A DNA stretch of 64,000 nucleotides from Lentzea cavernae (lineage in GTDB: Bacteria; Actinomycetota; Actinomycetes; Mycobacteriales; Pseudonocardiaceae): contig NZ_BNAR01000006.1 of NCBI RefSeq assembly GCF_014653695.1, forward strand, positions 248,001-312,000, read 5' to 3'. Under the pieces are notes generated by a model. That model searched no databases. It was not told the DNA's origin and saw nothing but the letters and a program-made list of their open reading frames with translations. Shown one piece after another: positions 52,801 to 59,974 of this stretch (positions are counted from its first letter, which is position 1; each line of letters begins with the position of its first letter). The position numbers were made by a program, and so were the translations under genes.

Positions 52801-53372
52801 CGCAGCGAGGAGCAGTAGACCGGCAGGGGCCTGCCGCCCTTGGCCTCGATCGCGTCGCACAGGGCGTGGACGAACGCCGTGTTCCCGGCGACGTGGTGCG
52901 CGCGGTAGTAGAGGACCGCGACCGTCGGGCCCTGCTCGGGAACGCTCTCCCGCTCCAGCACGCCCCAGCTCGGGGTGGCGGCGGGCGCCTCGAAGCCGTG
53001 ACCGGTCAGCAGGACCGTGTCGGAGAGGAACTTGTGCAGCTCGGTGAGGTTCGCCGGACCGCCGTGCGCGAGGTAGAGGTGCGCCTCCGCGCACACGCCT
53101 CCGGGCACCGTCGACAGTTCCATCAGCGCGGCGTCCGGCTGCATCTCACCGCCGAGCACCACCACGGGCAGCCCGGCCGCCAGCAGCCAGTCGAGGCCCT
53201 CCTCCCACATCCGGCGGCCGCCGAGGATGCGCACGAGGACCAGGTCGACGCCGTCCACGAGGCCGGGAAGGTCGTCGGTATGGGTGCGCGACGGGTTGCC
53301 GAGCCGGTAGTCGGCACCGCTCGCGCGCGCCGACAGCAGGTCGGTGTCGGAGGTCGACAGCAGCAGGATCAC
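49806..53372 (-). CDS. cobN: Cobaltochelatase large subunit CobN
   Basis: 1188 residues, normal for the CobN/magnesium-chelatase H family. CobN is the large subunit of the ATP-dependent aerobic cobaltochelatase that inserts Co2+ into hydrogenobyrinate a,c-diamide. Typical segments include [39 protein letters not shown]-like text ([15 protein letters not shown]) and, near the end, [22 protein letters not shown]. GTG start after GGATGGAGCC. Preceded by a cobalamin riboswitch, so made when B12 is low. CobS and CobT are not in the window. Confidence 0.96.
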   Translation of the reverse strand: [1188 protein letters not shown]

Positions 53373-53394
53373 GCAGGCTCCATCCCTCGTGGGG

Positions 53395-53535
53395 TCCGCG
53401 CCCCAGGTTGCGGGTGACTGGCGAAGCAGAGTTCCTGACTCCCAGCGGTTGTTCGCTGGTCACAGTGGCGGGACCGCGCCGGATTCACACCGGCTTCCTC
53501 CTGCGCTTCGTCGTTCGGGCTCACCCTAACGGGCG
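53395..53535 (-). promoter_or_regulatory. Cobalamin (B12) riboswitch in the cobN leader
   Basis: Read on the minus strand, the leader has the conserved parts of the AdoCbl riboswitch in order: GAGGAAGCCGGTGTGAATCC, GGCGCGGTCCCGCCACTGTG (B12 box region, 53461-53482), a variable hairpin, and GGGAGTCAGGAACTC (about 53429-53443). The cobN GTG follows about 25 nt later with its ribosome site close to the aptamer, which fits translational control. Ends of the aptamer are approximate. Confidence 0.92.
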
Positions 53536-53551
53536 GGTTACAGTCCGACCT

Positions 53552-54676
53552 ATGCCCAGAGGGATTTATCGGGGTCACCCGGATGCCTGCCCCGGCGCCG
53601 TCGAGCTGCATGCCGCGGCTGACGGCGGGCTGGCGCGCATCCGGGTGCCGGGCGGCACCCTTTCCGCTGCTCAGTGGGACGTCGTGCGGGTCGCGGCCGC
53701 CGAGCTCGGAAACGGTTCAGTGGAACTGACTTCGCGGGCGAACCTCCAGATCAGGGGCCTCGCGGACGGCGTCGAACTGGGCGCGCGCCTGGCCGCGGCG
53801 GGCCTGCTGCCGTCGGCCTCGCACGAGCGGATCCGCAACATCATCGCGGCACCGCTGGAGGACGAGCAGGGGCTGGTCGACGAGATCGACGCGGCCCTGT
53901 GCGCGGACCCCGCGCTGGCCGCGCTGCCGGGCAGGTTCCTGCTCACGGTGGGGCACGCGGTGAGCGGCCTGAGCGGCGACTTCGGGCTGGTCAGGGCCCG
54001 TGCGGAGACGTGGGTCCTCCTCCTGGCGGGAACCGACACGGGCGTCCGCGTGACCGACCCCGTCGACGCCGTGGTGACTGCGGCCCGCCTCTTCCAGCAG
54101 CTGCGCGGCCCGGCCTGGCGCCTGTCCGAAGTGGACGACGGTGTGCGAAAGATCACCGCACACTTCGGCACTTCCGACGCCCCGCGGATCGCCCCGGCTG
54201 TGACTCCTGTCGCACCTTCACCTTTGACACCAGGGGTCCCACTCGGGCGGTTGGACGCGGACCAGCTCCCCGGTGTCGCCCTGCGCCTCACGCCGTGGCG
54301 CAGCCTGGTCGTGCCCGCCGGCACCGACACGTCCGGCCTCATCACCGACCCGGACTCCCCCTGGCACGGCGTCAGCGCCTGCACCGGACGCCCCGGCTGC
54401 GCGAAGTCGCTCTCCGACGTGCGCGCCGACGCGCGCGCTTGGGTGGATGCGCCCCCACGGGTCAATGAGCACCTACGGACCGATGAGCCCGCACGAGCCG
54501 ATACGGCGCACCACACACACGTGCCGGGCCGGGTACCCCCAATTTCAATTCTAGGGAGCAGGTCCGACAGTCCGGGCGCGGTGCACTGGTCGGGTTGTGC
54601 CCGCCGCTGCGGCCGTCCCGCGGGCGAAGTGATCGAGTTCGTCGCCACCGGCGACGGCTACGAGGAGATCCGTTGA
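53552..54676 (+). CDS. cobG: Precorrin-3B synthase CobG
   Basis: 374 residues, sulfite/nitrite-reductase-like Fe-S protein that oxidises precorrin-3A to precorrin-3B with oxygen. Fe-S ligands are seen in ACTGRPGCAKSLSDV and SGCARRCGRP. The N-terminal half has LTSRANLQIRGL, a ferredoxin-like signature. Start at the ATG of MPRGIYR; TACAGT ends 7 bp before it, so the mRNA is probably leaderless and lacks a riboswitch. Between the two Cys motifs lies an unusual polar insert of about 45 residues, with lower GC (54445-54580). The stop overlaps the cobH start. Confidence 0.92.
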   Translation: MPRGIYRGHPDACPGAVELHAAADGGLARIRVPGGTLSAAQWDVVRVAAAELGNGSVELTSRANLQIRGLADGVELGARLAAAGLLPSASHERIRNIIAAPLEDEQGLVDEIDAALCADPALAALPGRFLLTVGHAVSGLSGDFGLVRARAETWVLLLAGTDTGVRVTDPVDAVVTAARLFQQLRGPAWRLSEVDDGVRKITAHFGTSDAPRIAPAVTPVAPSPLTPGVPLGRLDADQLPGVALRLTPWRSLVVPAGTDTSGLITDPDSPWHGVSACTGRPGCAKSLSDVRADARAWVDAPPRVNEHLRTDEPARADTAHHTHVPGRVPPISILGSRSDSPGAVHWSGCARRCGRPAGEVIEFVATGDGYEEIR

Positions 54677-55293
54677 CGCAGTACATCAGGGACGGGGCGG
54701 AGATCTACCGCCAGTCCTTCGCCACCATCCGCGCGGAGTCGGACCTCACCGGGTTTCCCGACGACGTCGCGAAAGTCGTCGTCCGCATGATCCACGCGTG
54801 CGGCATGACCGACCTGCCCGCCGACGTGGGGTTCTCCGCGAACGTCGTGCGCGACGCCCGCGCGGCCCTGCAGGCGGGCGCGCCGATCCTGTGCGACGCC
54901 AACATGGTCGCGTCCGGCGTGACCCGCCGGCGGCTGCCGAAGGACAACGAAGTCCTGTGCTACCTGCAGGACCCGCGCACCCCGGCGCGGGCGCGGGAGA
55001 TCGGCAACACGCGCAGCGCCGCCGCGCTCGAGCTGCTCGCGGACCGGTTCGGCGGCGCGGTGATCGCGATCGGCAACGCCCCCACGGCGTTGTTCCACCT
55101 CCTCGACCTGATCGCCGCCGGAGCCCCGCGGCCCGCGGCGGTCCTGGGCATCCCGGTCGGCTTCATCGGGGCCGCGGAGTCCAAGGAAGCTTTGGCCGCA
55201 ACGGATCTGGAGCACCTCGTGGTGCGAGGCCGGCGCGGCGGCAGTGCCATGACGGCGGCGGCCATCAACGCGATCGCGAGCGAGGAAGAATGA
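54673..55293 (+). CDS. cobH: Precorrin-8X methylmutase CobH
   Basis: 206 residues, normal length. Moves the C-11 methyl group to C-12 to give hydrogenobyrinate. Typical segments are RMIHACGMTDLPADV (the catalytic His region), PILCDANMVASGVTRRRLP, and AVIAIGNAPTALFHLLDLI, followed by GIPVGFIGAAESKEAL. TTG start overlapping the cobG stop as TTGA, with GAGGAG six bases before. The stop overlaps the next ATG by 4 bp. Confidence 0.95.
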   Translation: MTQYIRDGAEIYRQSFATIRAESDLTGFPDDVAKVVVRMIHACGMTDLPADVGFSANVVRDARAALQAGAPILCDANMVASGVTRRRLPKDNEVLCYLQDPRTPARAREIGNTRSAAALELLADRFGGAVIAIGNAPTALFHLLDLIAAGAPRPAAVLGIPVGFIGAAESKEALAATDLEHLVVRGRRGGSAMTAAAINAIASEEE

Positions 55294-56741
55294 CGGGCAA
55301 GCTCTACGGCGTCGGTGTGGGTCCCGGCGACCCGGAACTCGTGACGGTCAAGGCCGCGCGGCTTATCTCCGAGGCCGACGTCATCGCGTTCCACAGCGCG
55401 CGGCACGGCAAATCGGTCGCGAAGACCACCGCGGCGCCGTACTTCCGCAACGGCCAGGTGATCGAACAGCTCGTCTACCCGGTCACGACCGAGGAGTCGG
55501 ACGACTACCAGGGTGAGATCGACGCCTTCTACGAGGAGGCCGCCGCCAAGCTGGCCGCACACCTCGACGCGGGCCGCAACGTCGTGGTGCTGGCCGCCGG
55601 GGACCCGTTCTTCTACGGCTCCTACATGCACATGCACAAACGCCTGGCCGACCGCTACGAGTGGGAGGTCGTCCCCGGCGTCACGTCCGTGAGCGGCGCG
55701 TCGGCGGTCCTCGGCACCCCGCTCGTCGAACGCGACGAGGTCCTCACGATCCTTCCCGGCACGCTGCCGCCCGCCGAGCTCGCGTCCCGCCTGGCCGACA
55801 CCGACTGCGCCGCGATCCTCAAGCTGGGCCGCACCTTCGGCAACGTCCGCGCCGCCCTCGAAGCGTCCGGGCGGCTCGAGGGCGCCTGGTACGTCGAGCG
55901 CGCCACCACCGGGCGGGAGAAGATGTCGCCACTGGCCGACGTCGACCCCGAGACCGTCCCGTACTTCTCGATCGCCGTGCTGCCGAGCCGGTCCAAGCCC
56001 GCCAAGCCGAAGGGCGAGGTCGTGGTCGTCGGCCTCGGGCCGGGCTCGCGCGACTGGCTCACCCCGGAAGCCCGCCAGGAACTGGAGGCCGCCGACGAAC
56101 TGGTCGGCTACAGCACCTACCTGGACCGCGTTCCGCAGCGCCCCGGCCAGCAGCGGCACTCCTCGCACAACCAGGTCGAGTCCGAACGCGCGGCCTTCGC
56201 GCTGGACCTGGCGCGCAAGGGCGCGCGGGTCGCCGTCGTGTCCTCGGGTGACCCCGGCGTCTTCGCGATGGCCACCGCGGTGCTCGAGGTCGCGGCCGAG
56301 TCCGCGGACGTGCCGGTGCGCGTCATCCCCGGCGTCACGGCGGCGAACGCCGTGGCGGCCAAGGCGGGAGCACCGCTCGGGCACGACTACGCGGTGATCT
56401 CGTTGAGCGACAGGCTCAAGCCGTGGGACGTCATCGCCGAACGCCTGGAGGCCACCGCCAAGGCCGACCTGGTCATCGCGATCTACAACCCGGCGTCCAA
56501 GGCCCGCACGCACCAGGTCGCGGACATGCGCGACGTCCTGCTGCGGCACCGCTCCCAGGAGACCCCGGTCGTCGTCGGACGCGACGTCGGCGGGCCGGAG
56601 GAGGAGATCCGCGTGCTCACGCTCGGCGCCCTCGACCCGGCCACGATCGACATGCGCTGCCTGCTGATCATCGGCTCGTCGCAGACGGTCGTGACGCCCC
56701 AGGGCGTCGTCTTCACGCCCCGGCGGTACCCAACCACCTGA
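55290..56741 (+). CDS. cobIJ: Fused precorrin-2 C20- / precorrin-3B C17-methyltransferase
   Basis: 483 residues, two tetrapyrrole methylase domains in one chain. The CobI part (about 1-235) opens with YGVGVGPGDPELVTVKA and has LAAGDPFFYGSYMHMHKRL. The CobJ part (about 240-483) opens with VVVVGLGPGSRDWLTPEA and has VSSGDPGVFAMATAVLE and DLVIAIYNPASKART. Both use S-adenosylmethionine. This fusion is known in actinomycetes. ATG overlaps the cobH stop. The 3' end overlaps cobK by 29 bp. Confidence 0.96.
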   Translation: MTGKLYGVGVGPGDPELVTVKAARLISEADVIAFHSARHGKSVAKTTAAPYFRNGQVIEQLVYPVTTEESDDYQGEIDAFYEEAAAKLAAHLDAGRNVVVLAAGDPFFYGSYMHMHKRLADRYEWEVVPGVTSVSGASAVLGTPLVERDEVLTILPGTLPPAELASRLADTDCAAILKLGRTFGNVRAALEASGRLEGAWYVERATTGREKMSPLADVDPETVPYFSIAVLPSRSKPAKPKGEVVVVGLGPGSRDWLTPEARQELEAADELVGYSTYLDRVPQRPGQQRHSSHNQVESERAAFALDLARKGARVAVVSSGDPGVFAMATAVLEVAAESADVPVRVIPGVTAANAVAAKAGAPLGHDYAVISLSDRLKPWDVIAERLEATAKADLVIAIYNPASKARTHQVADMRDVLLRHRSQETPVVVGRDVGGPEEEIRVLTLGALDPATIDMRCLLIIGSSQTVVTPQGVVFTPRRYPTT

Positions 56742-57414
56742 CGGCGGCGTCGACGTCGGCCACTGTTTCCGCTGGCGGGAGCGGTGGCCGGCGCACGACC
56801 ACGACCGGCACCCCGAGCTGACGCGCGGCTTCGAGCTTGGCCGACGTCATCGAGCCACCGCTGTCCTTGGTGACGAGGACGTCGATCTCCCGCGACCGCA
56901 TCAGCTCCAGCTCACCGTCCACGGTGAACGGACCGCGCGACAGCAGCACCTCGATCCGGTGCGGCATCGGCGGTTCCGGCGGCTCGACCATCCGCGCGAG
57001 GAACCACTGCGGGCACGCGGCGAACTCCGCGAGGTCCTGCCGCCCGGTCGTCAGGAACACCCGCTCCCCCGGCAGATCGCGCGCGGCCTCGGCAACGCCG
57101 TCCACCCACCGCCAGCCGTCCGCGGGCGTGAACCCCGGCCGTCGCAGGACGAGGAACGGCACGCCGACCTGGGAACAGGCTTCGAAGGCGTTCGCGGTGA
57201 TCTGCCGCGCGAACGGGTGCGTGGCGTCGACGACGGCGTGGACATCGTTGTCGCGCAACCACCGCACGAGCCCGTCGACTCCGCCGAACCCCCCGATCCG
57301 GACCTCGCCGACGGGGAGACGAGGCGCGCTGACCCGTCCCGCGAGCGAGGAGACGGCCGGTACGCGGGACGCGAGTTCCCGCGCCTCCCCCGTTCCCCCG
57401 AGGATCAGGATCAT
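56713..57414 (-). CDS. cobK: Precorrin-6A reductase CobK
   Basis: 233 residues. NADPH-dependent reductase turning precorrin-6A into precorrin-6B. N-terminal ILILGGTGEARELA nucleotide loop, VVDATHPFARQITANAFEAC, and TKDSGGSMTSAKLEAARQLGVPVVVVRRP near the end are hallmarks. ATG overlaps the cobM stop by 4 bp; last gene of the cobL-cobM-cobK run. Convergent with cobIJ. Confidence 0.95.
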   Translation of the reverse strand: MILILGGTGEARELASRVPAVSSLAGRVSAPRLPVGEVRIGGFGGVDGLVRWLRDNDVHAVVDATHPFARQITANAFEACSQVGVPFLVLRRPGFTPADGWRWVDGVAEAARDLPGERVFLTTGRQDLAEFAACPQWFLARMVEPPEPPMPHRIEVLLSRGPFTVDGELELMRSREIDVLVTKDSGGSMTSAKLEAARQLGVPVVVVRRPPLPPAETVADVDAAVRWLGTAGA

Positions 57415-58151
57415 CGAACCCTGGCGGCCGAGTACAGGTGGCTGTCCGGGAACTGCGTCGCTCCCAGCACCTGCCCGACGACGATCACCGCGGTCCGCTT
57501 GATCCCGGCGGCTCCGACCTGCGCGGCGATGTCGTCCAACGTCCCGCGCAGCACGACCTCGTCCTCACGGGACGCGTAGGCGACGACCGCGACCGGGCAG
57601 TCCCGCCCGTAGTTCGGCACCAGTTCCGCCACGACGTCGGCGATCCGCTGCACGGCCAGGTGCAGCACCAGAGTCGCGTGGCTGCGACCCAACGTGTCCA
57701 GGTCCTCACCCTCGGGCATCGGCGTCGCGCGCTGCGAGGTCCGCGTCAGGATCACCGTCTGCCCGACACCGGGCACCGTCAGCTCGCGCTGCAACGACGC
57801 CGCCGCGGCCGCGAAGGCCGGCACTCCGGGCGTCACGTCGTAGTCGATCTCCAACGCGTCCAGCCGGCGCATCTGCTCGGCCATCGCGCTGAACACCGAC
57901 GGATCGCCGGAGTGCAGCCGGGCGACGTCCAGTCCCTGCTCCGACGCGGCGACGAGCTCGGCCACGATCTCGTCCAGCGTCAGCGACGCCGTGTCGACCT
58001 TGCGCGCCCCCGCGGGGCAGAAGTTCAGCAGCTCCACCGGCACCAGCGCACCCGCGTACAGGCAGACCGGCGACGACTCGATCAGCGACCGCCCCCGCAC
58101 CGTGATCAGGTCGGCCGCACCAGGCCCGGCCCCGATGAAGTGCACGGTCAC
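57411..58151 (-). CDS. cobM: Precorrin-4 C11-methyltransferase CobM
   Basis: 246 residues, tetrapyrrole methylase using S-adenosylmethionine. VHFIGAGPGAADLITVRG at the start, VARLHSGDPSVFSAMAEQMRRL, and TPGVPAFAAAAASL are typical of the C11 enzyme. Start at the GTG that overlaps the cobL stop (GTGA); the longer frame would add 14 unlikely residues. The stop overlaps cobK. Confidence 0.95.
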   Translation of the reverse strand: MTVHFIGAGPGAADLITVRGRSLIESSPVCLYAGALVPVELLNFCPAGARKVDTASLTLDEIVAELVAASEQGLDVARLHSGDPSVFSAMAEQMRRLDALEIDYDVTPGVPAFAAAAASLQRELTVPGVGQTVILTRTSQRATPMPEGEDLDTLGRSHATLVLHLAVQRIADVVAELVPNYGRDCPVAVVAYASREDEVVLRGTLDDIAAQVGAAGIKRTAVIVVGQVLGATQFPDSHLYSAARVR

Positions 58152-59293
58152 TTCGTCACGCTCCACGTCGTCACGGGCATGTGCGGCCGCCACCCGGTGA
58201 ACTTGCCGACGGGCGACCCGCGGTTCACCGCGATCCGCACCAGGTCACCGCCGAGCCGCGCGTACCACTGCGCGACAACGGCCTCGGACTCGAGCGTCAC
58301 GGCGTTGACGACCAAACGACCACCGGACGCCAGCGCGTCCCAACAGGCCTGCAGCAGACCGGGCACGGTCACACCGCCGCCGATGAAGATCGCGTCGGGC
58401 TTCTCCAGCCCCTCCAACACCTCCGGCGCGCGTCCGATGTGGACCTCCACACCCGGCACACCCAGAGACGCAGCGTTACCAGCGATTCGCTCTGCGCGTT
58501 CGGCGGACTGCTCGACGGCGATCGCCCGGCACGTCGGATGCGTGCGCGCCCACTCGATCGCGATGGAACCCGACCCCGCCCCCACGTCCCAGAGCAGCTG
58601 CCCGGGCAGCGGCGCCAATCTCGACAGCGAAATAGCCCGCACCTCTCGCTTCGTCAGCTGGCCATCGGATTCGTACACGTCGTCAGGCAGACCGGGAACC
58701 CGTGAGAGAGCGCTCCCGCCGTACTCGATCGCGATCACGCACAACGGGTCCGAGTCCTGCCCGGACCAAGGGTAAACCCGCTCGGCGGGCCCACCTAGCT
58801 GTTCGAGCACAGTGATCTCACCGGCCATGGCCGTCACGGTCTCCGGGTCACCACCGAGCACGAGCACGCGCCGTCCCGGCGTCAACACGGGGCGTAGCAG
58901 GTCGGCCGACCGCGCCACCAGGGACACGACCTCGACCTCGTTCAACGCCCACCCGAGCCGCGCGCAGGCCAGCGACACGGAGGAGGGGTGCGGAACGACG
59001 TGCACCCGATCGCCCAGCAGCCGCACCAAAGTCGTGCCGATGCCGTGGAACATCGGGTCACCCGACGCCAGAACGCACACGTCCCGGTACTTCTCGAACA
59101 ACGCGGGCAACGCCGGTACCAGCGGAGACGGCCACGCCACCCGCTCGAACTCCCCCGGCACCAGGTCGAGCTGCCGCTGCGACCCCATGAGCACGCGCGA
59201 GCCGGAAACAGCCTGGCGAGCGGCCGGCGACAGCCCGTCCCACCCGTCGGCGCCGATGCCGACGACCACGACGTCAGACGGTGCCGGTGACAC
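58148..59293 (-). CDS. cobL: Precorrin-6Y C5,15-methyltransferase (decarboxylating) CobL
   Basis: 381 residues, two domains: an N-terminal CbiE-type methylase (VVVVGIGADGWDGLSPAARQ; LASGDPMFHGIGTTLV) and a C-terminal CbiT-type methylase/decarboxylase with an S-adenosylmethionine loop (LLWDVGAGSGSIAIEWAR). Methylates C-5 and C-15 and removes the acetate carboxyl of precorrin-6B. GTG start overlapping the end of the PPOX gene by 20 bp. First cob gene of the minus-strand run. Confidence 0.95.
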   Translation of the reverse strand: MSPAPSDVVVVGIGADGWDGLSPAARQAVSGSRVLMGSQRQLDLVPGEFERVAWPSPLVPALPALFEKYRDVCVLASGDPMFHGIGTTLVRLLGDRVHVVPHPSSVSLACARLGWALNEVEVVSLVARSADLLRPVLTPGRRVLVLGGDPETVTAMAGEITVLEQLGGPAERVYPWSGQDSDPLCVIAIEYGGSALSRVPGLPDDVYESDGQLTKREVRAISLSRLAPLPGQLLWDVGAGSGSIAIEWARTHPTCRAIAVEQSAERAERIAGNAASLGVPGVEVHIGRAPEVLEGLEKPDAIFIGGGVTVPGLLQACWDALASGGRLVVNAVTLESEAVVAQWYARLGGDLVRIAVNRGSPVGKFTGWRPHMPVTTWSVTK

Positions 59294-59654
59294 GCTTCAC
59301 CTGGATCTCGATGACGACGCGTTCCGGGTTGACCCGGGGCTTCCTGTACCGCAGGGCGTAGCGCCGCTCGGCCTCGCGCACGGATTCCACGTCGTCGCGC
59401 ACCACGGCCACACCCTCCAAGGTGGACCAACGCCGACCGTCCACCTGGCACACCGCGGCGTACCCGGCCTCGCGGACGTGCCGGACCTTCCACGACGCGC
59501 CGGAGGTGATGATCCGCGCGATGCCGGCCTCGGCGTCGAGCGTGACCCCGACGGGCACCACGTGCGGAGTCCCGTCGGGACGGACGGTGGACAGCGTGCA
59601 CAGGTGCCGCTCGGTCCAGAACTCGGCGAACTCGGCACCGCGGTCGATCGACAT
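59274..59654 (-). CDS. PPOX-class flavin/F420-dependent oxidoreductase
   Basis: About 126 residues, split-barrel fold. ERHLCTLSTVRPDGTPHVVPVGVTLD and WKVRHVREAGYAAVCQVDGRRWSTLEGVAVV are typical of small F420/FMN-dependent reductases of the pyridoxamine-oxidase-like class. Substrate unknown. Three ATGs lie within 12 bases (59666, 59663, 59654) and none has a clear ribosome site; the shortest was chosen because GATGAT lies 7 bp before it. The 3' end overlaps cobL, so the two may be co-transcribed. Confidence 0.85.
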   Translation of the reverse strand: MSIDRGAEFAEFWTERHLCTLSTVRPDGTPHVVPVGVTLDAEAGIARIITSGASWKVRHVREAGYAAVCQVDGRRWSTLEGVAVVRDDVESVREAERRYALRYRKPRVNPERVVIEIQVKRVTGTV

Positions 59655-59736
59655 GGCACGCATCATCGCAATGCCGGGCGCCCGACACGAAATCGGCTGG
59701 ACCGCGACCGATGCCGCGCGATCACGAATACGGCCC

Positions 59737-59919
59737 TCAGCGGCAGGCGAACCGCGGCCTGTTCAACGCATCCGCGTGCAGGGGCATCACGGCCCAGCCC
59801 TCGCCGTTGCCCAGGAACCAGGCGCCGCCCGGCGGGTCGGCGGGGAACGTGCCGTCCAGCAGTTCCACGAACCCGTCGGCCACCTCGATGATCCGGGAGA
59901 TGGTCGTCGTCCAGCTCAC
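59737..59919 (-). CDS. Small hypothetical protein
   Basis: 60 residues beginning SWTTTISRIIEVADGFVELLDGTFPADPPGGAWFLG (only part quoted in pieces elsewhere). No family recognised; mostly polar with Trp and Gly, soluble. GTG start chosen because TATTCT ends 6 bp before it, the same spacing as other probable leaderless genes in this window. A longer frame to 59964 would run through the terminator hairpin. It lies alone between the PPOX and beta-helix genes. May or may not be a real gene. Confidence 0.5.
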   Translation of the reverse strand: MSWTTTISRIIEVADGFVELLDGTFPADPPGGAWFLGNGEGWAVMPLHADALNRPRFACR

Positions 59920-59928
59920 CGGACGAGA

Positions 59929-59961
59929 ATACGGCCCGCCACCTGAGGTGACGGGCCGTAT
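59929..59961 (-). terminator. Hairpin terminator after the beta-helix enzyme gene
   Basis: 33-nt hairpin with outer arms ATACGGCCCG / CGGGCCGTAT (10 bp) and inner arms CACCT / AGGTG with one mismatch between. Starts 14 bp after the stop codon of the minus-strand gene. Its lower end overlaps the -10 box of the small gene at 59919. Confidence 0.75.
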
Positions 59962-59974
59962 CACCGGCGTGTGA

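Noticed and set aside
51069-53417. 782-residue open frame on the plus strand
   Set aside because: Antisense to cobN, with the composition of a high-GC shadow frame; cobN itself is unmistakable.
53505-53552. Possible second riboswitch for cobG on the plus strand
   Set aside because: The conserved B12-box elements read only on the minus strand; the cobG start is too close to its -10 box.
58706-58720. GAGAGCGCTCCC resembling a LacI operator
   Set aside because: Inside cobL coding sequence with no start nearby, so probably chance.
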